In this document: piece by piece, positions 24,531 through 36,278 of the stretch
How the letters are laid out: every line of letters begins with the position of its first letter
How positions within the stretch are numbered: the stretch's first letter is position 1
Assembly: GCA_017979445.1 (NCBI GenBank)
Contig: CM030717.1
Location: 29,098,391 to 29,162,390 of the forward strand
Reading direction: 5' to 3'
Length of the DNA stretch: 64,000 nucleotides
Origin: Akebia trifoliata
Taxonomy: Eukaryota; Streptophyta; Magnoliopsida; Ranunculales; Lardizabalaceae
Position numbers and translations under genes: made by a program
The notes under the pieces: generated by a model
The model's input: only the letters and a program-made list of their open reading frames with translations
The model's database searches: none
Told to the model about the DNA's origin: nothing

Positions 24531-26221
24531 TTCATCATTTGAAAAAAAAAATTAACAATACAAGGTTGAGAATGGACATCCAGCTTCTTACCATGCAATT
24601 GTGGCCAAACGGCCTAAAATAAATAATAGAACGGAAAAGTAACACGCCTCGCGCTAACAGAAAGTAAATAAACATGCAACCAGTAGTATTATCCTTGAAT
24701 ACCCATTCACCAATCTACACACAACACACAACATATAAAATACAGACATCACCCTTCGGGTGTGATTCTAACATTTTATCGTTTCATCCTTTTTTCTTTT
24801 TTTTTTTCATTTTTCTGAATTTTACAGTTTTCAATCTCTAAAACCAATATCCACTTTCTGATATTCATCAACTCAATATGAGCTCATTGAATATTAAATC
24901 ATTTTTTTAAAGTTTTATTTTCATTAATAATATTGAAAAAATATAACACTTAGATTAAAAACGGGTCCGAGCGGTGCACAGGACCAACTGATAGAAATAA
25001 CCCGTTGAAATATCCTACCCATGTATAATTTGTTAAAAAATACAATTAAACATATCAAATATGCAAGTTCTGGCGTAAATTTGAAATAACGATTGAATTC
25101 TATATTTTTGGAAACTTACCACAAATTTTTAATAAAATCCTAAATGCAATTTTCACAATCTACGATTACTAATAGAAATTGAGAGTTCCTTACAATCTCT
25201 AGGCGAAGGATTGAAGCGTGTGCACGAAAATCGAGGCGATCGATGTGGAAATCGATATGGACCAAACTTAGAAAAGGCTAATTTTTTAATTTGACCCGGT
25301 GGTTTTGAAGATCTCGATGCCGTCGTCATTTCTCCCTTCTGCTACGAATGATGGTTTGACCCCAAAATAGATGAAATCTGAGGTCGAAGTTTCGAAACCT
25401 TCCTATATGTATACGACTGATTTTTGACGATATGGGGTGAAAGAGAAGATGAAATGAAGGGATCTTGGGTGGGTTTTATAGATGTCGAAGTTGCGGATCT
25501 TTTTCCCTTCTAGGTGGTTGTCGACGGTGAGCAGTTTGTTGCAGATCTACGGTGGAAAATCGAAGAAAAATAATAAAAAATTAAAAACCGTTGGCTGGTT
25601 TGGACGAGTTGGAGAAGATGAAGAATTAAAAGAAAATTTAAAAATTCTATTTATCTAAAATTTGGGACGAAATCAGTATTTCGCCTATTGTTTCGATCGA
25701 TGATAACTTAACCGTCTGGACTTAAAAAATGACGAATGAATACTCTATTTCGCCTAATTTTTCATTTCAAATCTAATAGAATGATCAATTTCTATAAATT
25801 TTATCTCTATAAAAAATTTACATTTTTGGCCTGAGGTGACCCATAAAATTGATGTCGTTTTTATTTTTGACGATAATTAGACTTTCTGATCTCTAAAAAT
25901 GACAAATAAATAGTCCATGTTCAATAATTTTTCGTTACGAATCCAATGATATAATCTAATCTTAATAATTCTTGCTCTAGAAAAAATCACTATTTTAAGC
26001 CTGATCTTACTCGATAATCGAGGATTTTGTAACTTTTATATTCGAATTCGCATTTGAGTATGCTTACAGGCTAAAATATGTTTTTCGATCATTTTGAATC
26101 CAATGATGATGTTAGATTCCATTAAAAATGATTAGAAACATCCTAAAATTTTTACCATAAGTCCCACTTTCAAGATTTTCTTAAATTTTTACTATTTATT
26201 TTTCACAACTCACAAAATAGC

Positions 26222-26294
<73 letters not shown>

Positions 26295-27964
26295 TATTTT
26301 CATTTGAAAAAAAAAATTAACAATACAAGGTTGAGAATGGACATCCAGCTTCTTACCATGCAATCGTGGCCAAACGGCCTAAAATAAATAACAGAACGGA
26401 AAAGTAACAGCGCCTCGCGCTAACAGAAAGTAAATAAACATGCAACCAGTAGTATTATCCTTGAATACCCATTCACCAATCTACACACAACACAACAATA
26501 TAAAATACAGACATCACCCTTCAGGTGTGATTCTAACATTTTATCGTTTTCATACCTTTTTTTTCATTTTTCTGAATTTTACAGTTTTCAATCTCTAAAA
26601 CCAAATATCCACTTTCTGATATTCATCAACTCAATATGAGCTCATTGAATATTAAATCATTTTTTTAAAGTTTATTTTCATTAATAATATTGAAAAAATA
26701 TAACACTTAGATTAAAACGGGGTCCGAGCGGTGCACAGGACCCAACTGATAGAAATAACCCGTTGAAATATCCTACCCATGTATAATTTGTTAAAAAATA
26801 CAATTAAACATATCAAATATGCAAGTTCTGGCGTAAATTTGAAATAACCGATTGAATTCTATATTTTTGGAAACTTACCACAAATTTTTAATAAAATCCT
26901 AAATGCAATTTTCACAATCTACGATTACTAATAGAAATTGAGAGTTCCTTACAATCTCTAGGCGAAAGGATTGAAGCGTGTGCACGAAAATCGAGGCGAT
27001 CGATGTGGAAATCGATATGGACCAAACTTAGAAAAGGCTAATTTTTTAATTTGACCCGGTGGTTTTGAAGATCTCGATGCCGTCGTCATTTCTCCCTTCT
27101 GCTACGAATGATGGTTTGACCCCAAAATAGATGAAATCTGAGGTCGAAGTTTCGAAACCCTCCTATATGTATACGACTGATTTTTGACGATATGGGGTGA
27201 AAGAGAAGATGAAATGAAGGGATCTTGGGTGGGTTTTATAGATGTCGAAGTTGCGGATCTTTTTCCCTTCTACGGTGGTTGTCGACGGTGAGCAGTTTGT
27301 TGCAGATCTACGGTGGAAAATCGAAGAAAAATAATAAAAAATTTAAAACCGTTGGCTGGTTTGGACGAGTTGGAGAAGATGAAGAATTAAAAGAAAATTT
27401 AAAAATTCTATTTATCTAAAATTTGGGACGAAATCAGTATTTCGCCTATTGTTTCGATCGATGATAACTTGACCGTCCGGACTTAAAAAATGACGAATGA
27501 ATACTCTATTTCGCCTAATTTTTCATTTCAAATCTAATAGAATGATCAATTTCTATAAATTTTATCTCTATAAAAAATTTACATTTTTGGCCTGAGGTGA
27601 CCCATAAAATTGATGTCGTTTTTATTTTTGACGATAATTAGACTTTCTGATCTCTAAAAATGACAAATAAATAGTCCATGTTCAATAATTTTTCGTTACG
27701 AATCCAATGATATAATCTAATCTTAATAATTCTTGCTCTAGAAAAAATCACTATTTTAGCCTGATCTTACTCGATAATCGAGGATTTTGTAACTTTTATA
27801 TTCGAATTCGCATTTGAGCATGCTTACAGGCTAAAATATGTTTTTCGATCATTTTGAATCCAATGATGATGTTAGATTCCATTAAAAATGATTAGAAACA
27901 TCCTAAAATTTTACCATAAGTCCCACTTTCAAGATTTTCTTAAATTTTTACTATTTATTTTTCA
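24440..27964 (-). repeat. 1.76 kb tandem duplication within E2 3' LTR
   Basis: Units 24440-26205 and 26206-27964 start at the same word (CAACTCACAAAATAGCTAC) and stop at the same word (CTATTTATTTTTCA). They differ by only a handful of substitutions and one-base indels plus length of the TA microsatellite, roughly 98-99% alike. The junction at 26205/26206 shows at most one base of overlap. Each unit spans the TA repeat, the U5/R/U3 middle and the TATA region. Genuine recent duplication and assembly artefact are both possible. Confidence 0.88.
24459..24527. repeat. (TA)n microsatellite, expanded
   Basis: About 69 bases of pure AT dinucleotide at a spot where every B LTR has a short TA run (about 15534, 17530, 20846, 35728, 37517). 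The second tandem unit has an interrupted version at 26225-26295. Confidence 0.95.
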
Positions 27965-27997
27965 TCGAGATACGAATAAAAAATTTGGGATTTTACA

Positions 27998-28010
27998 ATC
28001 TCCCCCCCTT
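27998..28010 (-). other. E2 polypurine tract
   Basis: On the minus strand AAGGGGGGGAGAT lies directly before the LTR tip TGTAAAATCC. The 40 bases further upstream on that strand match the stretch before the E3 purine tract (about 57671-57700), which fixes this as the 3' end of the internal region. Confidence 0.75.
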
Positions 28011-29190
28011 AATAAAAATTTCATCATCGAAATTGAAATCATATTGTATCGAACTTCGTCGTCAACACACAACATGTATAATAAACGATACATACCCTCA
28101 ATTATCATCTATTATTGGTTTTAAGTCAATGTCATTTTCAATTCATAATTCAGAAACCTTATATCACCTATTTTTCATCAATCCAATATATCTATCAATT
28201 AATCACTCCAAATCATTCTCATATTCCAACTGATTTATTATTTGTATAACCCTAAAATAACAATTAATTCACCTTATATCACTTCCTTACTAATATCTAT
28301 CAGCAACAATTCTTTCAAATCTTCTCAATTCTTTATCTTTATTTTTCTCACCAATTACTTCGTCTATTATGTTTTACTCATAATTGCCATGAATATTACT
28401 CCTCAATGCATAGATTTACCACAAACACACCACTATCTTTATATTCAATTCAATATTCTATTTTCTACTTATTGTGATATTTCATTAAAATCTCTGTCAT
28501 AATCTTTATAATTTAAAATCTTACTCGAGGAGATAAATCCTACATCTATTTTCTCACAATTTCATTAAGTCACCATTAATGCAACATTGTCACAAGATTA
28601 TTCTTTCTCACATTTTATATCAACCCATCTCCTAACTTATACTCTACTAAATCTTTTTCCTTTTACATACCACATGCTCTTTCAAAATTGTACTTTTCCA
28701 AATTTCACCAGTTCCTCAACTCAACCATATATAGTATTAGTTATTACCCATATCTTCACTGTTATATAGTCACATTACTAGTCTTATAAATCACACTCGC
28801 TTTTTCATACTTTACAACCATCCTTACATCTAAAACATACATATCAATTATCAAAACACAGTCTAGTTGGTTCACGGTTAGTTTTTTTTATTTATTTATA
28901 AGCTTGCACATTTTCATTCTAGTTCCGAATTAGTTTCATTCCTTCACCCTCTTACTATTAGTTGAGTAGTTTCTACTCCGCCCACTTCCAGAAGCTTCGC
29001 AGTTCCAAATTATAATAAATATCAAATCGCTAGAAAAAGGGTGAGGTCAAAGATGAGGGTGGGATGATAACAAAGAAAGTGGAAAGCGATAGGAGAAAGG
29101 TTGGTTGTTTAGTCTGCTCCAAATATTATACTAGAATAATGAATTGTAGGAAGAGCAGCTCTAGCAAGTATACAAACTTTCAGCAAAATT
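28011..29190 (-). other. E2 internal region without pol
   Basis: After about 50 bases matching the very 3' end of the E3 interior, the sequence is AT-rich and low in G on the + strand (many CAATTTCAT, TTTCTCAC words). It shows no similarity that I can see to protease beyond its first residues, RT, RNase H or integrase. Open frames at 27888-28769 read as Ile/Tyr/Ser-rich noise. About 3.5 kb of pol present in E3 is missing here. Whether this is a deletion or foreign filler cannot be told. Confidence 0.55.
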
Positions 29191-30148
29191 ATATGATCTA
29201 GAAGAACTAGTATTGAATAGAACTCCAATTTCTAACATTATAACTAGAAATCGTACTTTCCAAAACTTCGTCGGAGACAAGTACTTTCTCCTAGGTTACA
29301 ACCCTTGCTTGCACCTGTGATAGAGGACATTATCTCTTGATATGTCCCACCTAATCACATGCGTAACATGTAAACGATCTTGTCTTCGTAGATCTCTGTG
29401 GAGTAGACAGTTGGTAAACTAGGGTCTATAGGCTCCGAACCTATCTTGTTAATTCTTTTGGTCCTGTTGGCATCATTGGATAACTGATGATTGGAGAACT
29501 CTACAACTTGATAATGGAGGAGTTCTATATTATGGATATACTGATTCGAAGGAGATTGGCCTCGAATACATCAACCTCTTGTCCTTATCTGATCTAGGAG
29601 GAGAAGAAGTCTAAGGTCGACTAATTTGCCCTCTAGAGGTTTGTAACTCCATCTCTCATCGTTCTACCCTCTAAGCTCGATTCATCGTATCTCTATAATT
29701 GGTAGTCTCAATCATCGACTTCCTAGCCCTTAGGTAGGATTATAGTCCTCTGAAGAATCTACGGGCCTTCTATAGATTTATCAGGATAAGCTCGAGTGCA
29801 TATCGTGACAACCTAGTGAACATCATATCATGGTCTGTAATCGATAGATTACCCTGCACTAATATCAAAAACTCCTGGTGCTTGATTTCTCGAGCAGTCT
29901 CGGATATAAATCTATCCTCTCAAATTTTACCCACTCAAACGATCCATCTCCCAATACATTCATCTCAAAACGTTACTAATGATTGGTATCCTCGTCCAAC
30001 TAGAATGTAATCACCGTCACCCACTGATCTCTTGGGCATTAAATGTCACTCAAAATCTTTTAAAGTCTTCAAAACCCACTCATTGACCTCAATCGGATTG
30101 AAAAAGTCCTCAAATCTCGATAGACGTAATCGTTGAAAATTCTACAAC
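29190..30148 (-). pseudogene. E2 gag remnant (C-terminal part) with start of protease
   Basis: The reverse strand follows E3 gag closely: text equivalent to E3 53230-53960 (including the REIKHQEF and RFFRGL regions), then a decayed CCHC knuckle near 29372-29325, and the DTGSSRS region of protease near 29240-29200 with the catalytic Asp codon altered (reads NTSSSRS). Several stops and frameshifts. Cut at 30148 by the insertion of a solo B LTR; the N-terminal part resumes at 33155. Confidence 0.75.
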
Positions 30149-33100
30149 TGTAAAATCCCGAATTTTCAATTCGTATCTCGATGAAAAAATAAACAGTAAA
30201 ATTTTAAGAAAATCTTGAAAGTGGGACTTAGGGGTAAAACTTTAGGATATTTCTGATCATTTTTTATGGAATCTAACCTTACCATTGGATTTAAAATGAT
30301 CGAAAAACATACTTTAGCCTGTAAGCACACTCAAATGCGAGTCCGAATATAATAGTTGCAAAATCCTCGATTATTGAGTTAGACCAAGCTAAAATAGTGA
30401 CTTTTTGTTAGAGCAATAATTTTTAAAATTTGATCATACAATTGGGTTCGTAACGAAAAATTATTGAACATGAACTATTTATTTGTCATTTTTGGAGATC
30501 AAGAAGTCAAATTATCGTTAAAAACGAAAACGACATCAAATTTAGGGGTCACCTCAGACAAAAAATGTAAATTTTTGTTAGAGACATAATTTGTAAAAAT
30601 TGACTATACCATTAGATCCGGAATAAAAAATTAGGCGAAATAGAGTATTCATTTGTCAGTTTTGGAGTTTGGATGGTCAAGTTATCGTCGATCAAAACAA
30701 TTGGCAAAATACCAAATTCATCCCAAATTTTATATAAATAAAATTTTAAATTTTTTTTATATACACTTCGTCCTCCTCAACCCATCAAAATACAGTCAAC
30801 GAAAAAAAAATCATTTTTTCTTCAAATTTCAATCGTAGATCTACGACAAACGGTTCACCGTCGACGATTGTCGCAGAAGGAAAAAAGATCCGTAGCTTTG
30901 ACATCTATAAAACCCACCCAAGATCCATTCATTTCATCTTCTTTTTTACCTCGTATCATCAAAATTCAGCCGTATTTTTTTACGAAAATTTCGTAACTTC
31001 GACCTTTGATTTCATTCGTTTCGGGGTCAAATCGTCCTTCGTCACAAAAAGGAGAAAGGACGACGACATCGAGATCTTCGAAATCACCTGGCTAATTTCG
31101 AAAATCAACAATCTCGAATTACGAGTTATCTCGAATTTCGTGTCATTCACCTCGATTTTCGCGCACACGCATCTATCCTTTCGCATAGAGATTGTAAGGA
31201 AGTCTCAATTTCTATTAGTAATCGTAGATTGTGAAAATTGCATTTAGGATTTTATCGAAAAAGTTTTGAATGTATTTCCAAAATATATAATTCTTTTGTT
31301 ATTTAAAAATTCACGCCATAAATTGCATGTTTGATATGTTTAATTGTAATTTTTAACAAATTATATGTGGGTAGGTTATTTTAACGGGTTATTTTCATCA
31401 ATTGGGTCTTGTGCACTGCTCGGACCCCATTTTCATATAAAATTTGTATTCTTTTTCAATATTATTGATAAAAATAAATTCTATAGTTAGAAAATGTGAT
31501 TTAATATTCAATGAACTCATATTGAGTTGATGAATATCAGAAAATGGATATTTTATTGAAGAGATTGAAAATTGTAAAAATCGAAAAAAGGGAAAAAGGG
31601 TATGAAACGGTAAAATGTCAGAGTCACACCCAAGGGGTGATGTCTGCATTTTACGTTGTTGTGTTGTGTGTAGGTTGGTGAATAGATATCCAGAGATAAT
31701 ATTGTTGGTTGCATGTTTATTTAAATTTTTGTTAACGCGAGGCGCTGTTTACATTTCCGTTATGTTATTTATTTTAGGCCGGATGGTCACACTTGCATGG
31801 TAGGAAACTGGATATCCATTTCCAACCTTGTATTATTAATTTCTCTTTTTATTTTCAAATGAAAATAATCTATATATGTAGCTATTTTGTGAGTTGTTAA
31901 AGAGTTTGTGAATGCCTGAAGGGATAGTGCGTCATATCATCCGGAGTGGTGTACTATCTTGGGATGTACGGTAGGGACCACCAAGCTCATACGTGGTATG
32001 GGACGGGTATGAGAGTGGAGTCACAACTGGAATCCAGATTATTCCTCTCTATCTTTACTAGTGAACTTGTAATGTAAAGGTGATCGTATACGAATGGTTT
32101 GTATATTTGGGAATCACATGCACGCCTGATAAGCATAGACGAAGATGATTAATCAGTGATCACTAACAATTTATAGTAGTCGAACGTTCTGACACATCGA
32201 AAAGAGACCCATTGCTTACGGTCACGTCAAATGGCCAGCCTGAGCCGGAGAAATGGTTAACCAAGCGTGGTAAGTGCAGCGACCAACTACAAAATCAGGA
32301 ACTAAAAGCCAGAGAAGAATTGTAACATCATGTCCCGACTGGGAGCGATCCAGTTGTGAATCCAACTCTCTAATTCCAATACTCCACCATTGTGTATTAT
32401 GTATCTGTTGCTTATTTTGATATATAAAATGAAATCCATGTTTAATGTTTGCATTTGATCAATTAGATTTGTATAAAAAAAAAATGTTATAGTGAGTAAT
32501 GATGATCGATGTAATGTGAGTTTTAAAATGTTTAGTTGCTCATCCCTGGCTATATGTACCAGTTAATCGTAGTTTATTCTGTAAAATTTTATATTGTTAA
32601 AATGATTTAGTATGCTTATTTGTTCATGGTAGGAGAAGTTATTGGCAGAAATTGTTTGTTTCCTTACTGGGTAAACATTGTTACTCACCCGTTCCTTCCT
32701 ATTTTTTTTAGCTTCAGAGCCTGCAGTTGGTAAGGACGGGCATAGAACCAGCGAGTGAGGACCATCTGGTGGGTCAGATAGACGACCAGAGTCCATTACC
32801 TGGTGAGTGTTGGGGTTATTACCCCTAGTGGTGTCGATTTGTCTGAGAGTAATATAGATTTTGTTATGAGTAATAGGAATTTTGTTAGAGAGGAATTCCT
32901 GTATAATCATGTATATAAACTTCTTCTTCTGCACTCTGCTTTTTATACGTTATTAGATATATATAGGCTTCCGCTAGTATTATATTTTGAATGTATATAT
33001 ATAGGAATGTATGTCGTTTATCAGGTGCAGGTTGAATGCCTTGGAATACTAACATAAACAGAAGAGACCATGCCGAAATTTCGAAGTGCCACCTAGTACC

Positions 33101-33149
33101 TCGAGATGTGACATGTGGATTTGTGTTAGCGTTTTGGCGGGGCGTCATA
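30149..33149 (+). mobile_element. Solo LTR, type B, inserted in E2 gag
   Basis: TGTAAAATCC...GGGGCGTCATA, 3001 bp, exact target duplication ACAAC at 30144-30148 and 33150-33154. Orientation is opposite to E2. This is the cleanest uninterrupted B LTR of the window and the reference for closing up the split ones. It has a TATA-type word TTATATAAATAA near 30730. Confidence 0.93.
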
Positions 33150-33154
33150 ACAAC

Positions 33155-33890
33155 CACATCCTTAGATTTACCTGTCCTTTGGACTGAGGAATTCTCTCAT
33201 TCTTCAAAGGTACGACCTGTGAAAGTGGTCCCTGAGGTGGAATAGTATTTGTCTCTTGCGAAGAAGTCTAACGCTTCCTCATTTCTTGGATTTAGTTATG
33301 CTCCTTGTAATTGTGGTAAGTCTTGTACCATTTCTAGTTTTTGACCACCAGTCTTGTCTGGTCGGGGTGGCACGAGTACGCTATCTGCTTTATTAAAATC
33401 TGATAGCCTTATTGTTCCCTGTAGTGGCTTGTCTACATCTTTTTGAGCCACATATCCTTAATCGGTTAACGTCGACCCGAACATTGCTCTACTTTATATC
33501 CCAATTTATCACATTCGTAATATATTACAACTTTTTCTTTCGACTGATTTAGTAGTATATGTTGTTTCTTATAAAATTCTTCCATCTATTGAGTGGGTAT
33601 GTCTATCATCTCGCTTCTCATGTATGATTATTTTTTCTCTGAATTTGTTAATTTCGTAATTATTTGTCTCTTATTAGATACTAATTGTCTTCCTTCCATT
33701 TGGCTTCGAGGTGATGGTGGTTGTATTATTCATATCTCCTCTCTGAACTTGACATGACACTTAACCATCTGTCTCATAAATGACATTAGTTGTGCTATTA
33801 GGTCAGTGGTCTGATCTAAAACTTGTCTTGTCTCTATTACGTTTCGACATCTGCCTCGTCCACTCTTCTCGCTTGTGTTTATCCGTCACA
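33155..33890 (-). pseudogene. E2 gag remnant (N-terminal part)
   Basis: The reverse strand from about 33890 runs parallel to E3 52871-53220: GGACGAGGCAGA (the Arg/Gly start), CAACTAATGTCATTTATG, and a CCACCTCAGG word. The initiating ATG position is mutated and several frame breaks are present. It joins the C-terminal part across the solo LTR at 30149-33149. Confidence 0.7.
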
Positions 33891-34190
33891 AGGCACTCAT
33901 CAAAATAAGGCTGAAATCGCTCTTACGTAACTATGAATTTTACCGCAGCTTGGAACTTAGTAATGGATTCCATTTCCATTACTAACAGAACAAACTTAGA
34001 ATCCTATCCTAGGCTTACTAGGCTCTATAGACATCTAGATACGGAAGAACTCATAATTCCAATATGGAATTACTAATGACCTGGAATACCGAATTCCTAG
34101 TGACACTTTGTGATTATTACTCTAATATCTGTGGTATCAGCCAACTTCTCAAAACACAATAGATTAGTATTTCATCTGAATCTAATACTG
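33891..34190 (-). other. E2 leader between primer site and gag
   Basis: The reverse strand aligns with E3 52674-52870 (shared words such as CCTAGTAAG and TTCGTTCTGTTA or TTTGTTCTGTTA), with about 90 extra bases next to the primer site. Non-coding. Confidence 0.6.
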
Positions 34191-34203
34191 TGCTCTGATA
34201 CCA
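34191..34203 (-). other. E2 primer-binding site (initiator tRNA-Met)
   Basis: On the minus strand TGGTATCAGAGCA, the usual complement of the initiator tRNA-Met 3' end, as in E3. Oddly it is not followed by an LTR end. The six bases ATACCA at 34198-34203 merge into LTR mid-sequence (ATACCACGTATGAG). Confidence 0.85.
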
Positions 34204-36278
34204 CGTATGAGCTTGGTGATTCCTACCGTACATCCCAGGATAGTACACTGGTGTGCTGTCGCATGCAACCAAAAATAAAATCTATACTCCTAAAAAATAA
34301 ATGTATTAGTACGAGTAAGGATCATTCCCACAGAGAGTATCTAGCCTAGTTTTTATGCTATGTGAATAAAAAGGGGGGTTTCAAGTATAACAAAAATAAT
34401 TTTAAGAAGAATAACTAAGGAACAATTCAAATAAAAGAATTAAAATCAATCAAAAGAACAAACATTGGTCTAAGTCAACTTCCACCATAGGAATTTTACA
34501 ACTGATCATCGATGCAAGTATATATCAATTCACAGTTCGAATATTCACCGTTTGAACTATTTTTCTATCTCTCCTTAGTCATAGTTAAATAGAAAACAAG
34601 CGATCTAATTAATCCTAACTACTAAACAACCCAAAACAAGCGTTAAAGGTTTAATCTAGTAGTAGTCTTAAGAATTAGAGAGATCGATGAAGCTAAGCAA
34701 CACAAGCACAAACGGTTGTATTTAATTTAGTCGAGTGTTTTTCCTAAGATCTAATAATTTCTAACGCAGCAAATCATTAAATCTTAATTGATTCACAAAT
34801 TAGAAGGATCAAACAATTATGGATTTGATATCTAACGTAACAGTAGATTGTAACGAATAATAATCTAGTAGGTCTCCTAGTAATTAAATGAAACAATCAT
34901 GAAAATAGGCATAGAAGAACATCTAATACTTAAAGCATAAATTGAACAATAAAAATCAATTAGATTTCACAGTTTTTATTGATTCCTAGGCTTCCGTTTC
35001 CTTTGACCAATTAGAAAAGTTTAGCCACACAAAGCCATAATCAAAACTCCAAAAAAAAAAAAATTAGAGAAGAAGGGAAAGAGAGACATATCTTCTTCAA
35101 GTCTCTTTTCTTCTCATCCGTTCTTTTTCCTCCTTAGAAGCCTACAAAATCTCCTAAAAATATTCTAAAATAACAATATCCCAATCTAACTAATTAAGGA
35201 AAAATATTAAAAATAAAATAAAGTCCTAATATAATTAGGAAAGTTGTGTTTTCAATTGGAATTTTCGTGCACCAGATTTGAGACTTTCTCAAATAAACCG
35301 TATCAAATCCGCGTCTAATTCGCGTCAACAGTGCAGGTGCAGCAACTTCAATCCCGATTTCGACCTTGATACAGTCAATATCTTTCAAAACTCAAAACAT
35401 GCAAGTTTTAGATATTTTTCTTAGAGTTCTATAGCATTTTGAATCATCTCAATTGGAGTTCAGATGAGAGAGTTATGCCCAGATTACGAAGTGATATCGA
35501 AACTGTCCAAAATCGCCCAATTAATTTCGTTTTGCACTTAACAGCTCCATTTGCATCCTAAATCAAAATAAAAGAATAATGAGTACATTTAGGCACCAAA
35601 TATGTATAAATGACTAAACATTAAATGAGAAATATTTTGCATTCTCATCATACACCACTCCGGATGATATGACGCACTATCCCTTCAGGCACTCACAGAC
35701 TCTTTAACAGCTTACAAAATAGTTATATATATATATATATTATTTTCATTTGAAAACAAAAGAGAAATTAATAATACAACGTTGAGAATGGATATCCAGT
35801 TTCCTACCATGCAATTGTGGTCAACCGGCCTAAAATAAATAACAGAACGGAAAAGTAAACAACGCCTCGTGCTAACAGAAAGTAAATAAAACTGCAACCA
35901 GTAACGTTATCCTTGGATATCCGTTCACCAGCCTATACACCACACAACAATGTAAAATGCAAACATCACCTCTCGGATGTGATTATGACATTTGACTGTT
36001 TCATACCCTTTTTCCCTTTTTCTGATTTTTATAGTTTTCAATCTCTTTAATAAAATATCCATTTTCTGATATTCATCAACTCAAAATGAGTTTATTGGAT
36101 ATTAAATCATATTTTCCAACTATATAATTTATTTTTATCAATAATATTGAAAAAGAATACAAATTTTATATCAAAACGGGGTCCGAGCAGTGCACAAAAC
36201 CCAACTGATGGAAATAACCTGTTAAAATACCCTACACACGTATAATTTGTTAAAAAATACAATTAGACATATCAAATA
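34204..36278 (-). repeat. Extra B LTR segment wedged between E2 primer site and 5' LTR
   Basis: Without the nested LTR at 34249-35650 this is about 0.67 kb of B LTR, running from the CGTATGAGC word in mid-LTR to CATATCAAATA, the exact base where E2 is inserted in its host LTR. It shares variants with the host piece 20725-21406 that other B LTRs lack (GTAACGTTAT, CATTGGATATTAAATC or TATTGGATATTAAATC, AAAAAGAATACAAATTTT). So it is a second copy of the host flank, not of E2's own LTR. Confidence 0.7.
34249..35650 (-). mobile_element. Solo LTR, type D (unclassified gypsy-like)
   Basis: TGGTGTGCTG...ATTCTCATCA, 1402 bp, with exact target duplication TACAC at 34244-34248 and 35651-35655. No coding sequence. 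On the minus strand it starts TGATGAGAATGC and ends with a TGTGGGAATGATCC word followed by CAGCACACCA, an arrangement I associate with 3' ends of some plant gypsy LTRs, hence the strand call. Family not certain. Confidence 0.78.

Larger units (their letters stand above)
21407..27997 (-). repeat. E2 3' LTR, with nested solo LTR and internal tandem duplication
   Basis: The + strand starts TATGGCGTCC (TG changed to TA at the outer tip) and ends GGGATTTTACA next to the purine tract. Removing the solo A LTR (22232-24010) and one copy of the 1.76 kb duplication leaves about 3.05 kb, the usual B LTR length. Confidence 0.72.

Noticed and set aside
27888..28769. Series of 60-86 codon frames in the E2 filler
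   Set aside because: They overlap in different frames, start in LTR sequence and contain no recognisable domain; low-G composition explains their openness.
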